DNA from: PSRJ01 sp964438005
GTDB lineage: Bacteria; Acidobacteriota; Terriglobia; Bryobacterales; Bryobacteraceae
Assembly: GCA_964438005.1 (NCBI GenBank)
Contig: CAYTJD010000129.1
Location: forward strand, 59,687-123,686
Direction of reading: 5' to 3'
DNA: 64,000 nt
Part shown: in pieces, positions 52,198 to 60,515 of the stretch
Numbering within the stretch: position 1 is the stretch's first letter
Layout of the letters: every line of letters starts with the position of its first letter
Program-made: the position numbers and the translations under genes
Notes under the pieces: generated by a model
Databases searched by the model: none
The model's input: the letters and a program-made list of their open reading frames with translations, nothing else
What the model was told of the DNA's origin: nothing

Positions 52198-52717
52198 CAG
52201 CTTTCAAGCGCTTGCGAGCGGGGGCTCGGTAGCAACGGCGCTCGAGCACACAGCTACGCAAATCGGCGCACTCACGGCTGTTACGACCGGCAGTTCCCAG
52301 AGCACGGGAAATGCAGTGGTGTCGGCAGTCTCCAAAGTGTTCACCAGCGGGCTGGGGCTGGTTCCTCTATTCAGCGGATTGTTCGGCTTGTTCGGAGGCG
52401 GGGGCCAGGAGGCACCGCCGCCGCTGCGGAAATACACGATGCCCGACAATATCTATTTTCAAGGCGCTGATTTTGGCAACAGCATTCTGTCCTCGGACTA
52501 CGACCAAATGGGTATGCCGCGCATGTACGGCCCGGCACCAGCAGCCGGGACGGGTGGCAGCGCGATCCCGGCGACAGCCGCGACGCCGCAAATTTCCGTG
52601 AATGTGCAGGCGATGGACACGCGTTCATTCCTGGATCACAGCAGCGAAATCGCGCTGGCCGTAAGGCAAGCAATGCTAAATCTCAACTCAATCAATGACG
52701 TGGTGAACGATTTGTAA
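52166..52717 (+). CDS. Very short tape-measure-like protein
   Basis: A 183-aa protein directly after the tail-assembly chaperone, where a tape measure is expected. The middle contains a hydrophobic segment (SGLGLVPLFSGLFGLFGGGG). The C-terminus (ISVNVQAMDTRSFLDHSSEI, then ALAVRQAMLNLNSINDVVND) resembles the end of many tape-measure proteins. Typical tape measures have 600-1500 residues. Either the tail is very short or the gene has lost its repeat region. It starts inside the frameshift extension. Confidence 0.5.
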   Translation: MASRTQETIFNSFQALASGGSVATALEHTATQIGALTAVTTGSSQSTGNAVVSAVSKVFTSGLGLVPLFSGLFGLFGGGGQEAPPPLRKYTMPDNIYFQGADFGNSILSSDYDQMGMPRMYGPAPAAGTGGSAIPATAATPQISVNVQAMDTRSFLDHSSEIALAVRQAMLNLNSINDVVNDL

Positions 52718-52719
52718 AC

Positions 52720-53082
52720 ATGCCCGGAACCTTTCCAAAGCTCAAGACTCGCGCGGTCGCGCAGTACCCCTTAACTCGGGGCATTCGTTTTCGAAACCAG
52801 GTGATTCAATTCGTGGATGGAACGGCGCAACGCTACCGGGATTCGAGCGGGCCTCTGCACGAATGGCAGATTCGGCTGGATCTACTCGATGAAGCCGAGA
52901 TGGCCGCGATCGAACAGTTCTTCGCAGACAATCAGGGTGCATTCGGAACCTTCGCGTTTACGGATCCCTGGGACGAGCAGGCGTACACGAACTGCAGCTT
53001 TGTGAACGGCGATCTCGCGCTCACATCTTTGGCCGAGTTGCAAGGGCGGACAGCGCTCACGGTGCGGCAAAACCGGAACTAG
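52720..53082 (+). CDS. Distal-tail protein, paralogue of the next gene
   Basis: A 120-aa protein resembling a DUF2460-type or minor-tail module (FPKLKTRAVAQYPLTRGIRF, EWQIRLDLLDEAEMAAIEQF, GAFGTFAFTDPWDEQAYTNC). Its whole length aligns by eye with the first ~90 residues of the following gene product. It probably belongs to the distal tail plate. Confidence 0.55.
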   Translation: MPGTFPKLKTRAVAQYPLTRGIRFRNQVIQFVDGTAQRYRDSSGPLHEWQIRLDLLDEAEMAAIEQFFADNQGAFGTFAFTDPWDEQAYTNCSFVNGDLALTSLAELQGRTALTVRQNRN

Positions 53083-53085
53083 AGA

Positions 53086-53868
53086 ATGCTGGCATTTCCA
53101 CAACTGACAACCGGGACGTTGACTCAGTACCCGCTGCTGAAGCGGCATCGCATGCGCACGGTGATCAACACGCTGGGCGACGGTAATTCGATTAAGCTGG
53201 CGGATCCGTGCGGAGAAATTACCGAATGGCAACTGCAATACACGGACCTGTCGGACGAAGAGGCTTCCGCATTGGAAACATTCTTCGAAGCCACAGAAGG
53301 AGGGCTCCGCCCGTTCGCGTTTCTCGACCCTACCGCCAATCTGTTCGCATGGAGTAACCGATTGGATCATTCCGGATGGACGAAAGGGCCGTTACTCTCG
53401 ATTGCCGGGGGATTTGCGGACCCAATGGGCGGGACAAACGCCTGGCACATCTCAAATTCCGGCGGCGCGACTCAAAGGCTGTCACAAACGCTGGAAGCGC
53501 CCGGCGGTTTCGTCTACTGCCTGAGTGCCTACGTGAAAGGCTCGGCGGCGGCGAACATCACACTTCTTCGCGGATCGGCCCGCGCCGATCGCGCACTAAC
53601 GGCTGCGTGGACCCGGATCGCGCTTTCCGCGAGCGGAGATCCATTAGAGGAGACTGTCGAATTCGGGATCGAGGTGCCGGTAGGCGGATCCCTGGATCTG
53701 TTCGGCCTCCAAGTAGAGCCGCAGGTAGGCGCATCGACGTATAAGGCGAGCACGACCGGCGGCATTTATCCAAATGCGTGGTTTCGAGACGACACGCTCG
53801 CCCTGACGGCGACGGACGTGAATCGGCACTCCGCAACGGTGAACATTATCCATGCCAACCGCTTATGA
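53086..53868 (+). CDS. Distal-tail protein with C-terminal carbohydrate-binding-like domain
   Basis: A 260-aa protein. Residues 1-90 repeat the fold of the previous protein (FPQLTTGTLTQYPLLKRHRM; TEWQLQYTDLSDEEASALET; GGLRPFAFLDPT). Residues about 90-235 form an added beta-sandwich (NLFAWSNRLDHSGWTKGPLL; FVYCLSAYVKGSAAANITLL) similar to carbohydrate-binding modules. It may contact surface sugars. Its end overlaps the tail-tip gene by 17 bp. Confidence 0.55.
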   Translation: MLAFPQLTTGTLTQYPLLKRHRMRTVINTLGDGNSIKLADPCGEITEWQLQYTDLSDEEASALETFFEATEGGLRPFAFLDPTANLFAWSNRLDHSGWTKGPLLSIAGGFADPMGGTNAWHISNSGGATQRLSQTLEAPGGFVYCLSAYVKGSAAANITLLRGSARADRALTAAWTRIALSASGDPLEETVEFGIEVPVGGSLDLFGLQVEPQVGASTYKASTTGGIYPNAWFRDDTLALTATDVNRHSATVNIIHANRL

Positions 53869-56800
53869 GCTGAAAGATCAGCCGGTAACGGACACGCCAG
53901 TTTTGATATTCGACTGCCAGCTGAACGACGGAACCACAGAACATTGGTGCACCCATCGCATCACGCTGGACGGCACGGTTTACCAGGCGCGCGTGCTGGA
54001 GCACAGCGCCTTCGAGATCCAGACAGCATCAGATCAAGGCGTTGATGGAAGCCCACGGATTACGATTCTGCTGGCCAACGCAGATTCCCATTTTTCGGAA
54101 GTCGAGCGATTGTGCGGGTGGAAAGGCGCGCGTCTTAGGGTTGGATTCCTGTTTTACGATCTGCGGAACCAGGCAGCAGCATCGGAAATGGTCGTCTTGT
54201 TCCAGGGCATCTGCAATCCGCCGGACGAAATTCGCGAGGCAACCCTCCGGCTGACGGCAGTGAACCGCATGAATCTGCAGCGGCTGGTGCTGCCGCCGAT
54301 TCGCATCCAGCGACGGTGCCCGTGGCAATTTCCGGCGAACTTAGAGCAGCGGACCGAAGCGCTGGATGGCGGCGGGGCCGGACGGTATTCGCGGTTCTAC
54401 CGGTGCGGATATTCTCCCGATATCACAGGCGGCGCGGGGCAGTTGAACGCGGGAGTTCCATTTGCTTCCTGCAGTTACACACGCGCGGACTGCCAGGCGC
54501 GGGGCCTGCTGAACCGCTTCGGCGGGATCGAGTTTGTTCCGCCTGCGATCCCCGTGCGCGCTTACGGAAAGGACTCGACAACTTCGGCCGTCGCGGTAAA
54601 CCAGGCACGATACAACGATTTCGTCCCGATGGTATACGGAACGGCTTGGTATACACCGCCAGTCGTGCTTGCCCGCAACGACGGCAATCTGACACGGATG
54701 GAAGTGCTGCTCGGCGTCGGCCCGATCCATGATGTGTTGAAGGTTCTGGTGAACGACGTCGAAGTTCCGCTCGGCGTTGTTGGCACGAATATGACGGGGA
54801 CGGGGTGGTACAACGTGCCGACGCTCGGCGGGCGCGATGGGGCCTTCGATCTCAACTTTCTGAATGGGAGCGGGCAGCCGGCGGGCGATCCATACGGCAG
54901 CATGGCCTATCTGGCAGTGGTGGTGCCGACACGGCTGAGCAGCGGGACCTCGCTGCCCACAGTTAAAGTGCTGGTGGAGGGCCTGGTCTTGCCCGAGTAT
55001 GCGGCGGACGCTTCCTATACCGGAGATCGATTCTCCAGTAATCCTGCTTGGATTCTGTTGGACATTTTGCGAAGAAGCGGATGGGGCCTTTCCGAAATCG
55101 ATCTCGCCAGTTTCGCGGCGACAGCGACGTATTGCGACGAGGCAATCGGCGCAAGCGATCTAAATGGGAACCCAATCGCCTTGCCGCGATTCCAGTGCAA
55201 TCTGGTTCTGCAGAACCGGCGTAGCGGCGGCGATGTCGTGCGCGGCATCCGAAATGCCGCACGGCTCTATTTGACCTACGGTGCCGGAGGCGTGCTGCAG
55301 CTCCAAGTGGAAAATACCGCGGCGTCGGAACGGCCGAAGAAGCCCGCCAATTCCAACAGCACACAGACGCTAAACGGCGGATGGCCGAGTTACGAATTCG
55401 GGGACGGGTCTAACGAGTTTTCGGGAATTCTTCGAAAGGCCGGCGGAGAGCCGTCGCTGACGGTGTCGTCCCGGAGCATCGCGGATACGCCGAACCGGCT
55501 AACCGTGGAATTTCAAGACGCGCTCAACGGCTACCAGCAGGACAGCTATTCGATGGTGGACCCCGAGGACATCGCGCGGGCCGGCCAGGAAATCTCGGCA
55601 ACGCTCCCGGTGCTGGGGCTGCCGAATTATGACCAGGCCGCGCGGATTCTCAAATGCAATATCGATAAGGCGGTCCACGGCAATACATACATCACGTTCG
55701 ACACGAGCGTAAAGGCGGTGGGCATCCGGCCGGGCGACTTGATTACAGTCACGTATCTAAAGGAAGGGTTTAGCCGCCAGCCGTTTCGTGTTCTAAAAAT
55801 TTCTCCGGTGACAAACTATCGGACGTCCACGATTACCGCCCAAATTCATGACGACGCCTGGTATGCGGACAGCAATGGGCAGAGCGGCGCAGGCGCTGGC
55901 ACATCGCGAAGAACAGACGCTGGGGTGAGTCTGCCGCGCCCCTTGCTTGGGAACCTGCTGGACGGCAGCGGGGAAATTCAGTTTGGGATTGAAGAGACTG
56001 CTTCGTTGAGCAGCGATGGGACTGCGGAGACCAGCGTGTCGGTCGGCTTTGTGGCGCCGGCCCTTGCCAACGGATCCGGGCCCGGAGTGCCGTTACTCAG
56101 TCTGGCGGCCACGGTGGGAGGTGGGGGCTCCCTCGCGGCCGGGCAGACGCTTTATTACGCAGTATCGGCGACGGATAGCGCGGGCAACGAGAGCGCACTG
56201 TCGTTCGTGGTCAGGGCCGTGATCCCGAGCGACGGCGGCAGCGTAACGCTGACCGGCTTGAGCTTCGCGACAAGTTCAAGCGCGTTCCACGTGTACCGGG
56301 GCATGACTCCCGCGCTACTTTTTCGGATTGCTAGCAGCCAGGGTTTGGCGCCGGAGTTTGTCGACACTGGATTCCCAAAGCAGTTGATCGCTCCTCCCGA
56401 CGCCAACTTCGATCACGCCAACTTCTATTGGCGGATGGAACTGGAACCGGAGTGCGAGGCCACCGTACATGGAAGTTCCACGATCGGCAACGAGACGCTG
56501 CAAATGGCGGTGAACCGGTACCGCGGAATGACGACACGCATCACCCGCGGGCGAGGAGCCGGCCAGGAGCGGACGATCGTATCGAACGACGCGACGACAC
56601 TCACGGTGTCGCCCCCCTGGATCCTGGAGCCGGATGCGAGCAGCTTCTTCGTTGCAACCGATGCCGGGTGGCGCTTCGGCGCTCTGACGAAAAGCAGTCC
56701 GGTGGAATTTACGATTCCCAACCGTTCGGGCCAGATCGTGCAAATCTGCGGGCGCGCGGCAAATGTGAATGACGCCGAGTGCGCGCTGGAACTTTCAACT

Positions 56801-57751
56801 GTTACGCGGTGGCAGATCGGCGGGTCGGGAAGCGCGGATCGCGCGGCTCCACCCATGCCCGATTTTGGTCTGGGATCAGGTTCGCGCGGTGGCACCGTCG
56901 AACTGACGGGCGTTTCGTTTTCCGATCTGACGAACACCCGATCCGTTTCAGCGGCCACCCTGACTCTGCACTATGCGGATGAACTACTGGGGTTGCCAGA
57001 GACGTGGCTGGCAAATGATATCGCCGCGAGCGATTCGCTGCTGGCGCTGAATGTGGCGGGGAATGCCGCGGCGGGCAGGCTGATTCAGATCGATGCCGAA
57101 GTCATGCGCGTGGAGACGGTGCTCAACGGTGGTCTGCAGTATGCAGTCACGCGGGGAATGCACGGAAGCGCCGCGGCCGGGCATGCGGGGCAGGCGCTCA
57201 TATATCACCTGCAGCGCAAGACGGTGATCGCGCCATTCCCACCCGACTTTTTCGGCAGCCCCTATAGCGGCGATTGGAGCTTCCCCATACCGCTTCCCAA
57301 CGTACGCGTCGCCAGCGCCGAGCTGTTTGCCACCAACAATGTAGGAGCCAGCCCAACGCGAACCATCTGCATGACGGGGACGATCCAAAAGGGCCTGCGC
57401 ACGCTGACGGGCCGGCAGATCAACCTGACAGTGGACGGTTTAGTTGCGATCGAGAGCAACGCCGTGCCGCCGGTTACTCTGCCACAGCCAGGCAGCATCC
57501 GCGACATTTTCGCGGTAGTGGAGCAGGGCCCGATGGGATCGGCGTTGACTTGCGTGGTTCGCGTCAACGGGACGGCAATCGCCACGCTGACGATTCCGGC
57601 GGGACAGATCCTTTCCAACACGATTGACACGGCCACGAACCCTGGCGTGGAAGGTCTGGTGATCCCAGCAGATCAGCCGGTGACGCTGGACATCACGGCG
57701 GTCGGATCGACGTACCCGGGCCGGCGGCTGATGGCGGTCGTGCGGATGTAA
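53852..57751 (+). CDS. Large tail-tip protein: DUF2163-like N-part, J-like hub, fibronectin-type domains
   Basis: A 1299-aa protein. Residues about 1-230 resemble the DUF2163/BR0599 phage module (HRITLDGTVYQARVLEHSAF; then CGYSPDITGGAGQLNAGVPF with conserved cysteines). Residues about 240-690 look like the tail-attachment hub of the lambda J / phage-tail_3 type (MEVLLGVGPIHDVLKVLVND, FSSNPAWILLDILRRSGWGL, PGDLITVTYLKEGFSRQPFR). Residues about 740-820 form a fibronectin-like domain (LAAGQTLYYAVSATDSAGNE). The rest is beta-rich with conserved repeats of unclear type. It should form the tail tip and host contact. In the Rhodobacter GTA the first two parts are on separate proteins (g13 and g15). 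Its stop overlaps the next start (TAATG). Confidence 0.6.
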   Translation: MPTAYELKDQPVTDTPVLIFDCQLNDGTTEHWCTHRITLDGTVYQARVLEHSAFEIQTASDQGVDGSPRITILLANADSHFSEVERLCGWKGARLRVGFLFYDLRNQAAASEMVVLFQGICNPPDEIREATLRLTAVNRMNLQRLVLPPIRIQRRCPWQFPANLEQRTEALDGGGAGRYSRFYRCGYSPDITGGAGQLNAGVPFASCSYTRADCQARGLLNRFGGIEFVPPAIPVRAYGKDSTTSAVAVNQARYNDFVPMVYGTAWYTPPVVLARNDGNLTRMEVLLGVGPIHDVLKVLVNDVEVPLGVVGTNMTGTGWYNVPTLGGRDGAFDLNFLNGSGQPAGDPYGSMAYLAVVVPTRLSSGTSLPTVKVLVEGLVLPEYAADASYTGDRFSSNPAWILLDILRRSGWGLSEIDLASFAATATYCDEAIGASDLNGNPIALPRFQCNLVLQNRRSGGDVVRGIRNAARLYLTYGAGGVLQLQVENTAASERPKKPANSNSTQTLNGGWPSYEFGDGSNEFSGILRKAGGEPSLTVSSRSIADTPNRLTVEFQDALNGYQQDSYSMVDPEDIARAGQEISATLPVLGLPNYDQAARILKCNIDKAVHGNTYITFDTSVKAVGIRPGDLITVTYLKEGFSRQPFRVLKISPVTNYRTSTITAQIHDDAWYADSNGQSGAGAGTSRRTDAGVSLPRPLLGNLLDGSGEIQFGIEETASLSSDGTAETSVSVGFVAPALANGSGPGVPLLSLAATVGGGGSLAAGQTLYYAVSATDSAGNESALSFVVRAVIPSDGGSVTLTGLSFATSSSAFHVYRGMTPALLFRIASSQGLAPEFVDTGFPKQLIAPPDANFDHANFYWRMELEPECEATVHGSSTIGNETLQMAVNRYRGMTTRITRGRGAGQERTIVSNDATTLTVSPPWILEPDASSFFVATDAGWRFGALTKSSPVEFTIPNRSGQIVQICGRAANVNDAECALELSTVTRWQIGGSGSADRAAPPMPDFGLGSGSRGGTVELTGVSFSDLTNTRSVSAATLTLHYADELLGLPETWLANDIAASDSLLALNVAGNAAAGRLIQIDAEVMRVETVLNGGLQYAVTRGMHGSAAAGHAGQALIYHLQRKTVIAPFPPDFFGSPYSGDWSFPIPLPNVRVASAELFATNNVGASPTRTICMTGTIQKGLRTLTGRQINLTVDGLVAIESNAVPPVTLPQPGSIRDIFAVVEQGPMGSALTCVVRVNGTAIATLTIPAGQILSNTIDTATNPGVEGLVIPADQPVTLDITAVGSTYPGRRLMAVVRM

Positions 57752-60492
57752 TGGAGACCATTTACAAGCTGCAGCCGAACCGGACAATGCAACTGCAGGG
57801 CGTCAGCGCTTATGGAGCGGGTGCGGCGTTATGGGGGACCTCGGAGAACGGCTTCACGGTTTCAGGAGTCTTCCGGGATGCCGCCGACTTCGCAGTGCTG
57901 GTACTGTGGGATCGCGACGATTTCTACGGGCATCCGCGCTGGTCTTACTTGCCCGACGGCGATTTCACGGGGCTGGTGCTCGATTTTGACGTCACGTTCC
58001 AAGGGATTCAGGAGTTTGAATCCAAGAAGGCGCCGTGGACCGATTGGCCGTACCTTGATTGCCAACTGACCAACGGGCAACGGCTGCAGAAGAGGCTGAT
58101 CGAACTGGCGACCGGCCCGAGCGGCCGGAGCGGAGCGAGCGGCACCTTCACACTCAACGCGGGAACCATCCATGCATACGACCGCGTCACGCTGTGGTAC
58201 CAGAACCTGGCCTTTGACTACATCGTGCCGCCCAGCCCCAACGTCACGCCGAATGAAATCTGCCAGGCGCTCGCCGCTCAGATCAACGGTACGAACTGGG
58301 CCGCCAACGGGCCGGTGTCCTTGGCGGCAACGGTTTCGGGGAATCAGATAACAATCACAGCGGAGCCTGGCGCTGACGGCAACATGGTCACGCTGTACGA
58401 ACTGCACAAGAACTCCAACCTTTTCTTTACACCGCACTCGGTGCTGTTGAGCGGAGGGAACTCCGACAACGTGCCCTGGCATATCCATGCCGATTTCTCC
58501 ACGCTTGGATGGACGGATGTTCAAAAACTGTGGCTCACGTTTGCGCCGGCCCTGGCGAACGGCGCCGCGTATACGCCGACCGAATGGCACGTAGTCGTAT
58601 CGAACTGGACGGTCAATGATCGAGCGGGCACGAGGGCCCTGAAGGTGGCTGGGCTGGGTTCAGCGCGGATCGAAGAAAGCAGCGAATGGGTTGCGTATTC
58701 GGGTTACTGGGAAGAAGCACCGGAAGCGAAGGGAGTTTTCAGTGATGGGCGCGCAACGCGGTCGTCACAACTCGGAGCGACCGCCACCGTCACCACACAT
58801 TGCGGCGAAACACACGATATCTACGTAGGGACGCGGCTGGATTTCGACTGCGGCAAAGTGGACCTCTTCCTGGATGGCACGGCGGCCTCGGAGCCGCTCG
58901 ACTGTTATCGCCCGGTGGAGGAGGCGCAGTCGCGAATCCGGCGGAAGGCCTTCTGCGGCGTGACAGCGGGAGAGCACACGCTTGAGATCCGGATCCGCAG
59001 CGACCGCAACGCCGCGAGCCAGGGGAACTACTACTATTTCGATTTCGTGGAGTGTGCAGTGGCGCGAGACGTGCCGGACGCGCCGGAGACTCGGGCGGAT
59101 GTGGCGGTTGCCACCGACTTCGATACGGACCACACTTACAAATGTTCGCCGCAGCGGCTGGTGTGGGCGATCCAAAAGAGCGGGCTTGTCGGACGCATCG
59201 ATCACTATGCGGGAGTCTTTTGGTGGAAACAGGCGATCGGCGTGGGAGGGGCGATTCCCAACGTGCAGGTGGCATGCAGCACCACAGCGGACGCGTTTCT
59301 GACGATCAGTGGATGGACGATTGGGAAATCGGTCTTTCCCCCGGATACGCCGGAGACGGTGGCGGCACACTTCGCTTATTTCATCAACGAGGCGGCGAGC
59401 GGTGTGTGGGCCGACACGGATGGAAACGGGATGCTACGCATCTACTGCCGGTCGGCCAGTTTTAACTTCACGTGCACGGCCTCGGGCGGGGCCAGCGTGG
59501 TGGGCGGTTCGCTGAGCGGGGGAGTCGAGCCAACGTGGCAGATCGATCCCTCGGCGCCTTCGGTTTTCAACCAGGCATTTCGAGACTGGCACGCCGACTT
59601 CTTTGCAACGCTCAAAGCGGCCGGAATGGAGGCGGTGGTGGCATTTTCGCAGGAACTGGTGCAGGCGGCGGACAATCCGCCGGGCGCGGTTTGGTACCAA
59701 CGCTATTGGGATGGGACGCCGGTATCGACAGCTACCGGATTCCAGAACTTGTTCAGTTCGCAATGTGCGTTTTCGGCGCCGGTCCAGGATTACATAAAGC
59801 GGGCGCATGACACAATGGCGGGGCTCATGGAAGCAGCGGGGTTAACCGCGCGACTGCAATGTGGGGAGGTGCTCTGGTGGTATTTCGCGAACGGCTCGGG
59901 AATGGCCTACTATGACTACGACACGCAGAGCGCGTTTCAGACGGCGTACGGCCGGCCCCTGGCTCGATTTCTGACGCCGAATGACGATCCCTCCCTCAAC
60001 GGGTCTGTGGACGCGAATTTCTTACGCTCGCGGCTGGCGGGTTACGTGCAAGGGATACAGACGTACGTCGCAGAGCGCCATCCGGGCGTGTTGTTCGAGC
60101 TGCTTTGGCCGCTGGATGTCAATCTGCCAGAAACCAAGCGGTTGAACTGGTATGTCAATTTGCCGCCGGCGTGGATGCAGAAGACCGGATCGGGATTTGC
60201 TTCGTTTCTTTGCGAAGGATTCCAGTTCGGCGGCATCGATCGAAACGTAGACGAGGTTGCGCGGTGCGCCGCTTATCCGTTTGCCGAAATGAGGTGGTCC
60301 TCCAGCGATTGCGGATATCTGATGGGCCTGTTCAATCCGGGATGGCCGTGGGAGCGCGAGTTCCTGGCCAGCCGGCGGCAGCTACCGTCGATCGTGAAAA
60401 TGTGGGCGTACGACCAAATTTGTCTTTACGGGAGAGGCGTACCGCTGCCTGCAGAAGCGCGAACGAGCGCGCTGACGGACGGAGGAGAGTAA
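57751..60492 (+). CDS. Large fibre-like protein with TIM-barrel-like C-terminal half
   Basis: A 913-aa protein. Residues about 1-330 are beta-rich with binding-module character (DGDFTGLVLDFDVTFQGIQE; GTFTLNAGTIHAYDRVTLWY; GWTDVQKLWLTFAPALANGA). Residues about 330-450 look like a jelly-roll (DIYVGTRLDFDCGKVDLFLD). From about residue 470 to 900 the sequence reads like a glycosidase TIM barrel (LVWAIQKSGLVGRIDHYAGV; QAFRDWHADFFATLKAAGME; LQCGEVLWWYFANGSGMAYY; HPGVLFELLWPLDVNLPETK). Acidic residues at strand ends, such as E in CGEVLWW and E in FELLWP, could be catalytic. It may trim cell-surface glycan at the tail end. No close family is known to me. Confidence 0.5.
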   Translation: METIYKLQPNRTMQLQGVSAYGAGAALWGTSENGFTVSGVFRDAADFAVLVLWDRDDFYGHPRWSYLPDGDFTGLVLDFDVTFQGIQEFESKKAPWTDWPYLDCQLTNGQRLQKRLIELATGPSGRSGASGTFTLNAGTIHAYDRVTLWYQNLAFDYIVPPSPNVTPNEICQALAAQINGTNWAANGPVSLAATVSGNQITITAEPGADGNMVTLYELHKNSNLFFTPHSVLLSGGNSDNVPWHIHADFSTLGWTDVQKLWLTFAPALANGAAYTPTEWHVVVSNWTVNDRAGTRALKVAGLGSARIEESSEWVAYSGYWEEAPEAKGVFSDGRATRSSQLGATATVTTHCGETHDIYVGTRLDFDCGKVDLFLDGTAASEPLDCYRPVEEAQSRIRRKAFCGVTAGEHTLEIRIRSDRNAASQGNYYYFDFVECAVARDVPDAPETRADVAVATDFDTDHTYKCSPQRLVWAIQKSGLVGRIDHYAGVFWWKQAIGVGGAIPNVQVACSTTADAFLTISGWTIGKSVFPPDTPETVAAHFAYFINEAASGVWADTDGNGMLRIYCRSASFNFTCTASGGASVVGGSLSGGVEPTWQIDPSAPSVFNQAFRDWHADFFATLKAAGMEAVVAFSQELVQAADNPPGAVWYQRYWDGTPVSTATGFQNLFSSQCAFSAPVQDYIKRAHDTMAGLMEAAGLTARLQCGEVLWWYFANGSGMAYYDYDTQSAFQTAYGRPLARFLTPNDDPSLNGSVDANFLRSRLAGYVQGIQTYVAERHPGVLFELLWPLDVNLPETKRLNWYVNLPPAWMQKTGSGFASFLCEGFQFGGIDRNVDEVARCAAYPFAEMRWSSSDCGYLMGLFNPGWPWEREFLASRRQLPSIVKMWAYDQICLYGRGVPLPAEARTSALTDGGE

Positions 60493-60515
60493 GGCGGTTG
60501 GCTGCCATCAGAGAC

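Noticed and set aside
44158..60492. Tailocin (phage-tail bacteriocin)
   Set aside because: Large terminase, portal and coat genes are present and intact; tailocins lack heads.
43945..60515. Attachment sites flanking the cassette
   Set aside because: No tRNA gene and no convincing direct repeat could be found at both borders; the right border gap is only 23 bp.
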